44,956 nt of DNA from CAYMRB01 sp964392615 (GCA_964392615.1 CAYMRB010000017.1:1-44956); one strand, 5' to 3'. Counted from the stretch's first letter, positions 17,474 through 27,600 are shown. Numbers and translations are program-made. Notes: a model not told the origin generated them from the letters alone.

Positions 17474-18550
17474 ATGGACACGCATCCGGGAAGATTCTGG
17501 CGCGCACTCGGCGACGGTCGCATCCAGTGCGACCTGTGCCCGCGCTACTGCAAGCTGCGAGACGGACAGCGGGGCCTGTGCTTCGTACGCGCGCGCGTCG
17601 GCGACGAAATGGTCCTGACGACCTACGGGCGTTCGAGCGGATTCTGCATCGATCCGATCGAGAAGAAGCCGCTCGACCACTTCCTGCCGGGGACGCCCGT
17701 CCTGTCGTTCGGCACGGCCGGCTGCAATCTGACGTGTCGTTTCTGTCAGAACTGGGACATCTCGAAATCCCGCGAGGTCGACACGCTCGCTGACACAGCG
17801 TCGCCGGAGACGATCGCGCGCGCGGCGAAGGAGCTCGGCTGTCGCAGTGTCGCCTTCACGTACAACGATCCGGTGATCTTCCACGAGTACGCGGTCGACG
17901 TCGCGGCGGCGTGCCACGAGGTCGGCGTACGGACGGTCGCGGTGACCGCGGGCTATGTGTGCGCCGAGCCTCGGGAGGAATTCTACGCGCACATGGATGC
18001 GGTGAACGTCGATCTCAAGGCGTTCACGCCCGGCTTCTACCGCCAGCTGTGCGGCGGCGACCTCGAGCCGGTCAAGGAGACGCTCGTCTGGATCAAACGC
18101 GCGACGGACGTGTGGCTCGAAATCACCACGCTGCTCATTCCCGGCGAGAACGACTCCGAGGAGGAGATCGACGCGCTGACGGCGTGGGTCGTAGACGCGC
18201 TCGGCCCGGACGTGCCGATTCACTTCAGCGCGTTCCATCCCGATTGGAAGATGCGCGATCGGCCGCGCACGTCCGGGGCGGTGCTGACGCGGGCGCGGTC
18301 GATTGCACGCAAGAACGGCGTGCGTTACTCGTACACGGGCAACGTGCACGATGAGGCCGGCGGCAGCACGTATTGCCACCATTGCGGAGCGAAGCTCATC
18401 GAGCGAGATTGGTACGTGCTCGGGGAGTGGCGACTCAGCGCGGACGGCTGCTGCGAGCTCTGCGGAGAACGCTGCGCTGGCGTGTTCGAGGCGAGGCCCG
18501 GCGATTGGGGCGCCCAGCGGCAACCGGTGCGCCTGGCCGATTTCGCCTGA
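17474..18550 (+). CDS. amrS: AmmeMemoRadiSam system radical SAM enzyme
   Basis: 358 residues. The N-terminal cysteine cluster C19-x2-C22-x3-C26-x9-C36 (IQCDLCPRYCKLRDGQRGLC) and the radical SAM CxxxCxxC at Cys84, Cys88 and Cys91 (GCNLTCRFCQNWD) match the AmrS family, related to pyruvate formate-lyase activating enzymes. FTYNDPVIFHEY and NVDLKAFTPGFY are further family-like segments. The C-terminus adds two Cys pairs (YCHHCG and CCELCGERC) typical of the family. ATG 17474 lacks a clear Shine-Dalgarno. It is divergent from amrB with 64 nt between start codons, so the pair probably shares a control region. It ends 5 nt before the convergent ASPIC gene without a visible terminator. Confidence 0.93.
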   Translation: MDTHPGRFWRALGDGRIQCDLCPRYCKLRDGQRGLCFVRARVGDEMVLTTYGRSSGFCIDPIEKKPLDHFLPGTPVLSFGTAGCNLTCRFCQNWDISKSREVDTLADTASPETIARAAKELGCRSVAFTYNDPVIFHEYAVDVAAACHEVGVRTVAVTAGYVCAEPREEFYAHMDAVNVDLKAFTPGFYRQLCGGDLEPVKETLVWIKRATDVWLEITTLLIPGENDSEEEIDALTAWVVDALGPDVPIHFSAFHPDWKMRDRPRTSGAVLTRARSIARKNGVRYSYTGNVHDEAGGSTYCHHCGAKLIERDWYVLGEWRLSADGCCELCGERCAGVFEARPGDWGAQRQPVRLADFA

Positions 18551-18555
18551 ACGTC

Positions 18556-20337
18556 TTACGCGCTCTTGCGCCGCACGACGATCACCCGATCGACCGGCAG
18601 GTTCTCGCGCACGCTCGTCCCGCCGCCCGGCCATCTCACGCGGAGTCGCTCGACGCGATCGTCGTCGCCGAGGCCGAAGTGCAGCCTCGGCTCGTCCTCG
18701 GACAGGTACCCGCCGCCCGCGGTGCGCCAGCGGTATTGCGTCGCGGTCGCCGTGCGCACCTCGACGCGGGCGCCGACCGCGTCTCGTCCGCCCGGTCCAT
18801 CGCCGACCAGCTCGACCGCGAGCCAGTGCCCGCGCGGTCCGATGCCGCGCAGGAGGAGGGGGCGATCGTCGAGTCGCATGACGAGGAGGTCGATCTCGCC
18901 GTCCAGGTCGTGATCGGCCTGCACGATGCCGCGAAACGCGCCAAACGGCTCGAGCGCCGCACCGACCTCGTCGCGGCACGCGCGGAAGCGTCCGTCCCCC
19001 GTCGCCGTGTAGAAGAGGTTTCTCTGCTCGTACGTGCGCCGTGCGAGCCACTTCTCGGCGTTGTGGTAGATGTGGCCGTTCGCGATGATCACGTCGAGAC
19101 GCGCGTCGCACCCGGCATCGAAGACACCTATGCCCCAGCTCGTGTTCGGTATCGAGCCGCGGCCGATTCCCGTGCGCGCGGTCCCGTCGACGAACGACAG
19201 CCCGCCGGTTTCCAGATGCGCCGCGAGGTGCAGGCGGTTCCGCTCTTCGCCGAAGTTCGTCACGAGGATGTCGGCGTCGCCGTCGCCGTTCGCGTCGAAG
19301 AGCGCGAGCCCCATGCCACCCTCGTAGCGTCCCGTATCGCTCGCGGCAAAGCCGCACTCGAGGCCGACCTCGTCGAACGTCCCGTTACCCCGATTGCGAT
19401 AGAGGAGGTTGGCGGTCGTGTCGCACGCTACGAGTACATCGACGTCGGCGTCCGCGTCGACATCCCCCGCGAGCACGCCGAGGCTCTTGCCGCGGGCATC
19501 GCTTCCGAGGCCGATGCCCGCCTCGCGAGTGATGTCGCCGAACCGGCCGTCGCCGAGGTTGCGGAAGAGCTGATCGGGCGCGCCATCGTACGACCCGGGG
19601 CCGCAGTAGATTCGCAAGTGACCGCTGCCGTCGAGCGCCGGCTCGAAGCACGGCGGCGGGTTGTCCTCGTCGTAGTACAGGTACGTTGCCAGGAACAGAT
19701 CGACGCGCCCGTCGCCGTCGAAGTCGGCGAACGCCGCACCACCGCTGAACGGTTCTTTCCCCTCGGTCCCCGCGTCGCGCAGCTCCTCGAACGAACCGTC
19801 GCCTCGATTGCGATAGAGAAGGTTCGGGCCGAAGCAGATCACGTAGAGGTCGGGATCGCCGTCGTTGTCGATATCGCCGGCGATCGCTCCAAGTCCGTAG
19901 CCGCGGCCGCGGACCCCGGCCGCATCGGTGTCGTCGACGAAGCGCGCCTTGCCGTCGTTGCGATACAGCCGGTTGCGCCCGACCTGCTCCAATCGGCCCG
20001 CCGCGTCGCGCGGCACACCCGACGTGACGTAGAGGTCGGAGTCGCCGTCGCGGTCGTAGTCGAGCCAAGCAGCTCCGCCGCCCATGGTCTCGTACAGGTG
20101 CAGATCCGCCGTGAAGCCGCTGTCCTGTCGGAACTCGATGCCGGCGTCGGCGGCCGTGTCGACGAAGCGTAGCCCCTCCGGCGGCGTCGGGTCGGTCGGC
20201 CGCGCGCTCGGCTCCGAGCCGCTCGGAGCGTCGGATCGCGAGCTGGCCGAATCCGCGTCGTCGCGTCCGCAGCCGGCGCAGATGGCTGCGCTGGCCAGAC
20301 CGGCGAGAACCGCTGCCGACAGGTTCCACTTCGTCAC
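18556..20337 (-). CDS. Exported FG-GAP/VCBS-repeat protein with ASPIC/UnbV C-terminus (CRTAC1 family)
   Basis: 593 residues, with GTG at 20337 as the likely start (no strong Shine-Dalgarno). The N-terminus is a signal peptide ending ASAAICAGC, a possible but imperfect lipobox. A Ser/Asp/Pro-rich linker leads to a beta-propeller of FG-GAP/VCBS repeats with calcium-like Asp loops: LDYDRDGDSDLYVTSG, GDIDNDGDPDLYVI, ADFDGDGRVDLFLAT, GDVDADADVDVLVA, FDANGDGDADILVTN, DHDLDGEIDLLVM. The last ~75 residues are the ASPIC/UnbV domain (GARVEVRTATATQYRWRTAG, LHFGLGDDDRVERLRVRWPG). Such proteins are numerous in Planctomycetota and usually unassigned; extracellular binding is the likely role. Divergent from the lectin-like gene at 20456. 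Confidence 0.9.
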   Translation of the reverse strand: MTKWNLSAAVLAGLASAAICAGCGRDDADSASSRSDAPSGSEPSARPTDPTPPEGLRFVDTAADAGIEFRQDSGFTADLHLYETMGGGAAWLDYDRDGDSDLYVTSGVPRDAAGRLEQVGRNRLYRNDGKARFVDDTDAAGVRGRGYGLGAIAGDIDNDGDPDLYVICFGPNLLYRNRGDGSFEELRDAGTEGKEPFSGGAAFADFDGDGRVDLFLATYLYYDEDNPPPCFEPALDGSGHLRIYCGPGSYDGAPDQLFRNLGDGRFGDITREAGIGLGSDARGKSLGVLAGDVDADADVDVLVACDTTANLLYRNRGNGTFDEVGLECGFAASDTGRYEGGMGLALFDANGDGDADILVTNFGEERNRLHLAAHLETGGLSFVDGTARTGIGRGSIPNTSWGIGVFDAGCDARLDVIIANGHIYHNAEKWLARRTYEQRNLFYTATGDGRFRACRDEVGAALEPFGAFRGIVQADHDLDGEIDLLVMRLDDRPLLLRGIGPRGHWLAVELVGDGPGGRDAVGARVEVRTATATQYRWRTAGGGYLSEDEPRLHFGLGDDDRVERLRVRWPGGGTSVRENLPVDRVIVVRRKSA

Positions 20338-20359
20338 GCTGGTTCGTCGTGGGATAGGG

Positions 20360-20402
20360 TTAACGGGCTGTTAAGATGCACGGGTATCCTCGCGAGGGTA
20401 CC
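20360..20402. promoter_or_regulatory. Two operator-like dyads in a divergent control region
   Basis: The 118-nt gap between the divergent genes at 20337 (-) and 20456 (+) holds TTAAC-N5-GTTAA at 20360-20374 and a 20-bp palindrome GGTATCCTCG/CGAGGGTACC at 20383-20402 with one mismatched pair. Both are centred in the gap, as expected for regulator binding sites controlling both genes. No confident -35/-10 pair was found. The regulator is unknown. Confidence 0.4.
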
Positions 20403-20455
20403 GTCGTCGAGGGGTTCAGGATAGACGGTCTTTCTGTGCGGAGGGTTTGATCGTG

Positions 20456-23188
20456 ATGCGCACGCAGATGGCTTCGCTCTGTGCATTCGTCGTCGTGCTC
20501 ACGGCAGGGGCGCGCGCTGACGAGGTTTGCGACGATTTTTCCGAGCTCGGCGACGTCTGGCGGTTCCGCCTACCGAAGTGCGGGCCGAGCTTCAGCATCG
20601 AGGAGCGCGAGGATTTCCTGCGCTTGCAGTTCCCGGACGGTGCGACCGCCGGCGTGTTCGACAATTGGGTCACGTTCGACACGGCCCCGACCTTCGAACG
20701 CTACGACATGGGCGACGGCGACTGGACCATCACGACGCGCATGGAGGTGATCGAGCCCGCTTTCGGCGGAACCAGTCACCTCGGTCTGATGTTCGCGTTC
20801 GGCAGGGGGGACGAGGCGAACGACGTCGTTTTCTGGGGGCAGTACAACGGCGCGACGACCCTGGCCCTCGAGCGCACGGGGGAGCACTTCCGTCCGACCC
20901 ATGCGTACGACGGTGGCCCCGTCTCGCTGCAGATCGAGAAGGTCGGCAACTCCTACACGTTCCGACACCGCGCGGACGACGCGGATCCGTGGATCGACGA
21001 TCGCACCGAGGAGCTGACGTCGGCCCTGCCCGTCGGTCGCGTCGGCCTCGTCGTGAAGAACTGGGGCGGCGTGAACGCGCCTGCGGTCATCGCCGACTTC
21101 GAGTTGTTGTGTGTCGAGGTGCCTGACGCCGAGCCCGAGATCGAGGCCGTCGACGAGATCCCCGTGCTCACGCCGATCATCTCGTTGGCGTGCCAGCGCG
21201 ATGGTGACGCGCTCGTCGTCCGGTGGGAGATCTGCGAAGACGCGACGGAGGACGTCGTCATCAGCGTCAACGGCGAGGAGCGCGCCGTCCTGCCGCCCAC
21301 CGAGCGTGAGGCCGTATTGGATCCCCCGTTTCCGGGCGGCTCCATTCTCGATGTGGTCGCCGACAATCGGAGCGGCTTCCCACCGGTGCAGTGCACGGTG
21401 GCCGACGCGCTGTTCGAGTCCTGCGACGAGTTCGAGGAGGGCGAGCTAGACGGGGTCTGGACCCTGCGCGTTCCGGTGGCGGGGCCGGCGTTGAACTTCG
21501 AGGACAACCCGGACTTTCTCCGTTTCACGACGCCCGCCGGGCCGTTCGACAATTGGACGAATGCGGACGCTGCTCCGACTCTCGAGCGCACCGACATGGG
21601 CGAGGGAGACTGGACGATCTCGACTCGGCTGTCGTGGGACGATGTCCTGGGATCGCCGGCGGGGGGGCATCACGTCGGGTTGATGCTCGCCTTCGGATCC
21701 GCCGACGAAGCGAATGACGTCGTGTTTTGGGGACAGTACGCGGGTTCGGGATCACTGCGCGTCGAACGCACCGGTGCGGCGCAGTCGCCGGTCATTCCGT
21801 ACGACGGCGCGCCGGTGTCGTTGCAGATCGCGAAGTCCGGCGACTCCTACACCTTCTCGTACCGCGCGGACGACGCCGACGATTGGACTCCGGCCGTGAC
21901 GTCGACGCTGACGACGAACCTCCCGGCACCCGATCTACCGGTCGGCAGGGTCGGTTTGATCATCAAGACGTGGGGCGGCGCGGCTCCGGCGGTGACTGCC
22001 GACTTCGACTACTTCTGCTTGACGATTCCGGACGGTCCGCCCGTTGCGGTCATCGATGCGAGCGCGACGGCCGGACAGGCGCCGCTGGCGATCGACTTCT
22101 CGGCGAGCAACTCGACGGACCCGAGCGGCGGCGCGATGACGGTGCATTGGGACTTCGGTGACGGCACCGAGTCCGATGCCGAAAACGTGACGCACACGTT
22201 CGCAGAGGGCGGGCGCCATATCGTCACCCTGACGGTGACGGACGACGACGGCAACGCCGGCAGCGCGACGGTGGAGATTCTCGTCGGCGACGATGTCAGT
22301 CCGTTCTCGTTCACCCGCATCGGCGCGAGTGGCGAGGACGGCATCGCGTACCTCGGCGATTCGCCGCCGGACGATCCGACGTACCACATCGTGGCCGGTG
22401 GCACGCAATTCAGCGTGTCGCGCGACAACGGGCACTTCCTTCACCAGCGGTTGAGCGGGGACTTTCGCGTCACGGCCCGCATCGACGAAGCCGACTTCCA
22501 GTCCGGATCGGGCGCTCAGGTCGGACTGATGGCGCGGGCCGATACGGGCGAGCGCAGCCCGTTGGTGATTCTCGCTGTCGACGAGTTGGATGACGGCTAC
22601 AGCGTTCGCGCTCGGACGAGGGTGGGGGGCTTTGCCCAGCCTGTCGCCGCGGAGATCGATCCGCCTCGCGACGGCTTGCCCGTGTGGCTGCGACTCGAGA
22701 GACAGGGCCCGACGTTCATCGGCTCGGTATCGACCGACGGTGCCGCGTTCACCGAGTACGTCCGGACGGACGTGCCGATACTCGACGTCGAGGAGCTCGA
22801 TGTCGGCGTCGCGGCGTCAGCCGGACGCCTCGGCGGCAACGCGTCGTACGCCGTCGGCGAGCTGCGAGGATTCGCCGGTGGACCGACCGGCGTCGGACCG
22901 TTTCTGCGCGGTGACTGCAACGGCGACGGCCGCGTCGTCGGGCAGGTAGCCGACGCGGTCTTCATGCTGAACTTCAACTTCGCCGGCGGCAGTGCACCGG
23001 GCTGTTACGCAGCGTGCGATGTCAACGGCGACGGCCGGTTCCAGGGTGCCGTCACCGACGCGATCGCGCTCTTGAACTTCAACTTCCTCGGCGGTCCGCC
23101 GCCGGCCGAGCCGTTCCCCGCTTGCACGGCGAGCGACGCGGAGACCGACTCGGACCTCGGATGCGCTGCGCCGACCGCCTGTCCGTGA
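20456..23188 (+). CDS. Secreted protein with three lectin-like domains, PKD domain and variant dockerin
   Basis: 910 residues. ATG 20456 is preferred because GGAGGG (20440-20445) lies 10 nt upstream; TTG 20447 and GTG 20453 are in-frame alternatives. A signal peptide (LCAFVVVLTAGARA) is followed by two homologous DUF1349/concanavalin-like domains (~23-225 and ~312-529) sharing DEANDVVFWGQY and VSLQI-K-G-SYTF, a PKD domain (~530-612, VHWDFGDGTESDAENVTHTF), and a third, diverged DUF1349-like domain (~616-811). The end (~812-910) is a dockerin-like module, but its loops DCNGDGRVVGQVAD and DVNGDGRFQGAVTD are 14 residues long instead of 12. It probably binds glycans outside the cell; no catalytic motif seen. 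Confidence 0.88.
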   Translation: MRTQMASLCAFVVVLTAGARADEVCDDFSELGDVWRFRLPKCGPSFSIEEREDFLRLQFPDGATAGVFDNWVTFDTAPTFERYDMGDGDWTITTRMEVIEPAFGGTSHLGLMFAFGRGDEANDVVFWGQYNGATTLALERTGEHFRPTHAYDGGPVSLQIEKVGNSYTFRHRADDADPWIDDRTEELTSALPVGRVGLVVKNWGGVNAPAVIADFELLCVEVPDAEPEIEAVDEIPVLTPIISLACQRDGDALVVRWEICEDATEDVVISVNGEERAVLPPTEREAVLDPPFPGGSILDVVADNRSGFPPVQCTVADALFESCDEFEEGELDGVWTLRVPVAGPALNFEDNPDFLRFTTPAGPFDNWTNADAAPTLERTDMGEGDWTISTRLSWDDVLGSPAGGHHVGLMLAFGSADEANDVVFWGQYAGSGSLRVERTGAAQSPVIPYDGAPVSLQIAKSGDSYTFSYRADDADDWTPAVTSTLTTNLPAPDLPVGRVGLIIKTWGGAAPAVTADFDYFCLTIPDGPPVAVIDASATAGQAPLAIDFSASNSTDPSGGAMTVHWDFGDGTESDAENVTHTFAEGGRHIVTLTVTDDDGNAGSATVEILVGDDVSPFSFTRIGASGEDGIAYLGDSPPDDPTYHIVAGGTQFSVSRDNGHFLHQRLSGDFRVTARIDEADFQSGSGAQVGLMARADTGERSPLVILAVDELDDGYSVRARTRVGGFAQPVAAEIDPPRDGLPVWLRLERQGPTFIGSVSTDGAAFTEYVRTDVPILDVEELDVGVAASAGRLGGNASYAVGELRGFAGGPTGVGPFLRGDCNGDGRVVGQVADAVFMLNFNFAGGSAPGCYAACDVNGDGRFQGAVTDAIALLNFNFLGGPPPAEPFPACTASDAETDSDLGCAAPTACP

Positions 23189-23211
23189 CGTCGACGTCAG
23201 CGCGTCGCGTG

Positions 23212-24531
23212 TCAGGCGACGATCTCGTATCCCTTGCGCTGTTCGCGTCGCAGCCAGCCGTCGGCCTCGGCGTCGCCGACAAAGCGCTCGGCAGCCGGAT
23301 CCCAGCGTAGCTTTCTTCCGAGCCGCATCGAGATGTTCGCGATGTGGCACGCGCTGACCGTGCGATGCTGGCTGACGACGTCCGAGATCGGATCGCGCCG
23401 GGCGCGGATGCAGTCGAAGAAGTTCCCCATGTGGTTCATCGTCGACTCGCGTTTGCCAGTGCGCAGCGGTCGATAGATGTTGTCGTATCCGTAGAGGGTG
23501 TACGCGTCGCGAGCCAGCGGTCGTTCCTCGAGCGCCTCGACCGGATCGCCCCAGATCTTGCTGCGTGACACGCTGATGGACCCGTGCTCGCCTTCGAACA
23601 CGACCTTCGCGCTGCCTGTGTCCGAGATCAGCATCTCGACGCCGTTCGGATAGAGCATGCGCGCGGAGAAGTCGGTCGCGACGTTGTATCCGTTCTGCAC
23701 CGTCGGGAACTTCGCCCGGCCGTCAATCTCTACGGGGCCGGAGTGCTGCATGCCCATTCCCCACTGGGCGATGTCGATGTGATGCGCGCCCCAATCGGTC
23801 ATCTGGCCGCCGGAGTACTCGTACCACCAGCGGAAGGTATAGTGCGTGCGTTCCTTGCAGTAGGGAACCGACGGCGTCTGTCCCTGCCAGATCTCCCAGT
23901 TGAAGTGCGGCGGCGGCGCGGACGTCGCGAACGGACCGCCCTGCTTGTTCTTGCCGAGCGTGACGCGGACCTTGTCGAGCTGGCCGATGCGGCCCGTTCG
24001 CACCATTTCGCACGCCAGACGGAAACGCCAATCGCTGCGCTGCCAGCTGCCGACTTGGAAGACTCGCTTCGTGTCGCGAACGACGCGGCATAGCAGCTTG
24101 CCCTCGTCGACCGTCAGCGTCAGCGGCTTCTCGCAGTACACATCCTTGGCGGCCTTGCAGGCGGCGATCGAGATCGCGGTGTGCCAGTGATCGGGAGTGC
24201 CGATCGTCACGGCGTCCACGTCCTTGCGATCGAGAAGAGCGCGATAGTCCTCGTACAGCGTCGCCTTGCCGCCGAGCTTCTTCTTGGCGGTCTCCGCGTG
24301 TTCGCGGTCGATGTCGCAAATCGCGACGACGTCGCCGAACGGCAGCGTCTGTTCGGCGATCACCGTGCCCTGATACCGCATGCCGATCGAACCGATCCCG
24401 AAACGCTCGTTGCGCGACAAGGGCTTGCCGGAGTCGTCACCGATCAGGACGGCGGGGCACGCCACTGCGCCCATCAACGCACCTGCAGAGCGCTTCACGA
24501 AGTGACGGCGGGTCGGTTTCGAGTCGTGCAT
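23212..24531 (-). CDS. Tat-exported Gfo/Idh/MocA-family oxidoreductase
   Basis: 439 residues, ATG 24531 with AGGAG 6 nt upstream. The N-terminus carries a twin-arginine signal (TRRHFVKRSAGALMGAVACP), so it is exported folded with cofactor. Rossmann-fold NAD(P) binding is indicated by FGIGSIGMRYQG, and VAICDIDREHAETAKKKLGG, TIGTPDHWHT and VYCEKPLTL follow; the EKP lysine is the family's usual catalytic lysine. The C-terminal domain carries FRWWYEYSGGQMTDWGAHHID, as is usual in planctomycete exported members (split as FRWWYEYSGG and QMTDWGAHHID). Substrate is probably a sugar or sugar acid; not assignable. Same strand as the large regulator gene but 132 nt downstream and probably separate. Confidence 0.93.
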   Translation of the reverse strand: MHDSKPTRRHFVKRSAGALMGAVACPAVLIGDDSGKPLSRNERFGIGSIGMRYQGTVIAEQTLPFGDVVAICDIDREHAETAKKKLGGKATLYEDYRALLDRKDVDAVTIGTPDHWHTAISIAACKAAKDVYCEKPLTLTVDEGKLLCRVVRDTKRVFQVGSWQRSDWRFRLACEMVRTGRIGQLDKVRVTLGKNKQGGPFATSAPPPHFNWEIWQGQTPSVPYCKERTHYTFRWWYEYSGGQMTDWGAHHIDIAQWGMGMQHSGPVEIDGRAKFPTVQNGYNVATDFSARMLYPNGVEMLISDTGSAKVVFEGEHGSISVSRSKIWGDPVEALEERPLARDAYTLYGYDNIYRPLRTGKRESTMNHMGNFFDCIRARRDPISDVVSQHRTVSACHIANISMRLGRKLRWDPAAERFVGDAEADGWLRREQRKGYEIVA

Positions 24532-24585
24532 GAGGAGCTCCTGTCGCGTCGCTATGCCAGATGGTGTCTCAGGTACCGTTGTACT

Positions 24586-24611
24586 CCCCAGCGGCCGTCG
24601 CCCGCATGGGG
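24586..24611 (-). terminator. Candidate hairpin after the regulator gene
   Basis: CCCCAGCGG (24586-24594) pairs with CCGC-A-TGGGG (24602-24611) around a 7-nt loop: nine GC-rich pairs with one bulged A. It lies 52 nt beyond the stop of the 1746-aa regulator and before the start of the oxidoreductase gene on the same strand. No U-tract follows, so it could instead be a pause or leader structure. Confidence 0.38.
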
Positions 24612-24663
24612 ATTCCGCGCGCTCGGTCCTCCAAGCACCCCGTCGAAAGAGGCCAACGGACTG

Positions 24664-27600
24664 TCAGCGCTCCGCTTCGGGCCGTCGGATGCCGTGCTTC
24701 TTGAGTCGGGAGACGAGCGTGTTGCGGTTGCGAACGCCGGCGAGACGGCCCGCGGCGGACAGGTTCCAATCGGCCTCGTCGACGAGTCGCAGCAGATACG
24801 CGCATTCGGCCTCGCGCCAGCGGCGATCGAAGCTCTCCAGCGATTCGAGCTCGTCCGCGGTTCCGGCGCCCTCCGCGCGCATGTCGAGCTCGCGCGGGAT
24901 GGCTTCGTCGACCGGCGACGTATCTCGAGAGTCCGGACCCTGCGTAGCGGGCAGTAGCGTCGCGAGGAAGCCGGCGCCGATGCGCTCCCTGTCCGCGAGG
25001 ATGACGACCTTCTCGATCGTGTTCTCGAGTTCGCGCACATTGCCGCGCCACGGCGCTCTCTCGAGGAGCCGCATCGCGTCTTCGGTGAAGCCGAGCACGC
25101 GTTTTCCGACGCGCTCGCAGCTCTCCTCGAGGAAGCGCACGGCGAGAAGCGCGACGTCTTCGCGACGAGCGGCCAGAGGCGGAACCTCGATCGGCACGAC
25201 GTTCAGGCGGTAGTAGAGGTCCTCGCGAAAGCGGCCCTCCTCGACCGCTCGCGTGAGCGGCACATTCGTCGCGGCGATGATCCGGACATCGACCTTGCGC
25301 ACGGTGTTCTCGCCGACGCGGCGGATCTCCCCTTCCTGGATCACGCGCAGGAGCTTGGCTTGCAGGTCGAGCGACGTGTTGGTGATCTCGTCGAGGAACA
25401 GCGTGCCGCCGCCTGCTTCCTCGATCAGCCCGACCCGATCGTACACCGCACCCGAGAACGCGCCTTTTCTGTGCCCGAAGAGCTCGCTCTCGAGCAGGTT
25501 CTCCGGCAGCGCCCCGCAGTCGACGGTGACGAACGGGCTCGCGGAGCGCTCGCTCGCGAAGTGGAGAGCCCTTGCGACGACCGTCTTTCCCGTGCCGGTC
25601 TCGCCGGTGACCAGGACGCTCGCGTTGGTCACCGCGACCTTCTCGACGAGGTGCACGAGGCTCTCCATGACCTCGCTGCGGCAGACGAGGTGATCGAAGC
25701 GGGATCGCTTCTCGACCTCCCGCCGGAGCTCGAGGTTCTCGGCTTCGAGGCCGTCGAGCAAGCGCGCGTTGTCGACCGCGATCGCGGCGAGGTGGGCGAA
25801 CGAGACCAGGAAATCGAGATCCTCCGTCGCGAAGCTCGTGGCACCGCGCCCGTCGACATACACGGCGCCGATCGTCTCGTCGCGCACGGTCAACGGCACG
25901 CACATCAACGTGCGAATCTGCAGCGAGATGATGCTATGACGATCCCGGAAGCGCCCGTCCGACGCCGCGTCCGTCGCCAGTACGGGACGGCCGCCGCGCG
26001 CGACGTCGTCGATGACGCTCTGGCAGATGTCGCTCGCGTCTTCGACGGACGCGCGGGGCATGCCGCGCGCGGCGCGGATCGTCAGCCTGCCGTCCGGGTC
26101 TCGGAGCAGAATGAGCCCCTTCTCGCCGTGCGTCGTCTCGATCGCGAGCTCGAGCAGGCGATCGAGAAGCGGATCGAGCTCGAGGATCGAGTGGACGCTG
26201 CGGGCGATTTCGTAGAACGACCGCTCGCGTTGGCTGGCCTCGCGTCGTGTGCGCCGTTCGACCTCGTCGTAGACGCGGACGATCTCGCGACACAGCGGCA
26301 CGTTCTCGAGGAACGCCGCGCGCAAGTCCGGATCTTCGAACGCGTCGGACTTCTCCCGCAAGAGCGTATAGGCGCGCCTCAGCGCGGCGTCGGTATCGAC
26401 GTCGCTCGCGCCTTGACGATGTCGCGCTGTCAGCACGCGATAGCGCGTGAACCACACCTCGTGCGAGCAGAGCAGCGGGCCCGGATAGTCGTCGAGCTCG
26501 CTGACGGCTTCGCTCGATGCGGCGTCGGCGTCCTCCACGCGGTCGAGTCGCAGCAGCGCCTGCGAGCGCAGCGCGCGGCACTCGATGGTCCAGTTCCGCA
26601 TTTGCGCGTCGACGGCACTCTGGAGCGCACCGTCGAGAAGCTCGAGGCCGCGAGTCGCATCGTCGGTCTGCAAGCAGTGGCGAGCCTCTGCGGTGTCGAG
26701 GACGAGCCGTTGCGTCCTGCCACCGGCGACGGCGAGGATCTCCCGCGAGCGCGCGAAGTGCGTGCGGGCCGCGTCGAGCTCGCCGCGCGCGAGGCAGACC
26801 TCGCCTGAGCGGCACTCGACGACGCACTCCGACTGGCGGTTCTCGAGCTCGCGCGCGATCGCCAAGGCGTCGTCGAGAAGCGGCGCCGCTCGCTCGTACC
26901 GACCGATGAGCTGCCACGTGCGCCCGAGGTTGCCGAGCGTGACGCCCTGACCGCGCCGGTCGTTCAGCTCGCGACGCACCTCGAGCGCCTCGTGCATGAA
27001 GTCGAGGGCGCGCTCGAGCCGGCCCATGTCCGAGTACACGAGGCCCAGGTTCGTCAGGTTGATCGCCTCGCCGCGTCGGTGTCCGACCCGACGGTCACAC
27101 TTGAGCGAGCTCTGAAAGCGCTCCTCGGCGGCCTCGAGAAGACCGCGGTCGTAGTGGATCAGGCCGATGTTCGACTCGAGCGCCCCGACGCGCTGCGTGT
27201 CGTCGAGATCGCGACGCAATCGCAGCGAGGCCTCGAGGTCGCCCAACGCGCCGTCGTAGTCGCCCTGGAAGTACTGTCCGAGACCGAGCAGCTGACGGCA
27301 CTCGGCCTCGAGAGATCGATCCTCGGCGTGCTCCGCGATCGCCAGCGCTTCCTCGAGCGACGCGCGACTGGCGTCGAACTCGGCGAGGAAGAAGTGCAGC
27401 ATGCCGCGCCGGCTGAGGAGGCGAGCTTCGCGGACGCCGCGCTCCGTCGTGGTCGCGAGCGCCGCGTCGAGGGTCTCGAGCCCGGCGCGCTTGTCGCCGG
27501 TCGCGTCGAGGTAGAGAGCCCGGCGCAGGCTGACCTCGAGCTGGCGCGGTCGGTCGTCACCCGACGGCGCCAGGCCGTCGAGCTCGTCGAGTGCGGTCGC

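Noticed and set aside
23186..23199. 14-bp palindrome TGACGTCGACGTCA at a convergent gene junction
   Set aside because: Overlaps the stop codon of the lectin gene, has no loop for a terminator and no promoter nearby; probably chance.
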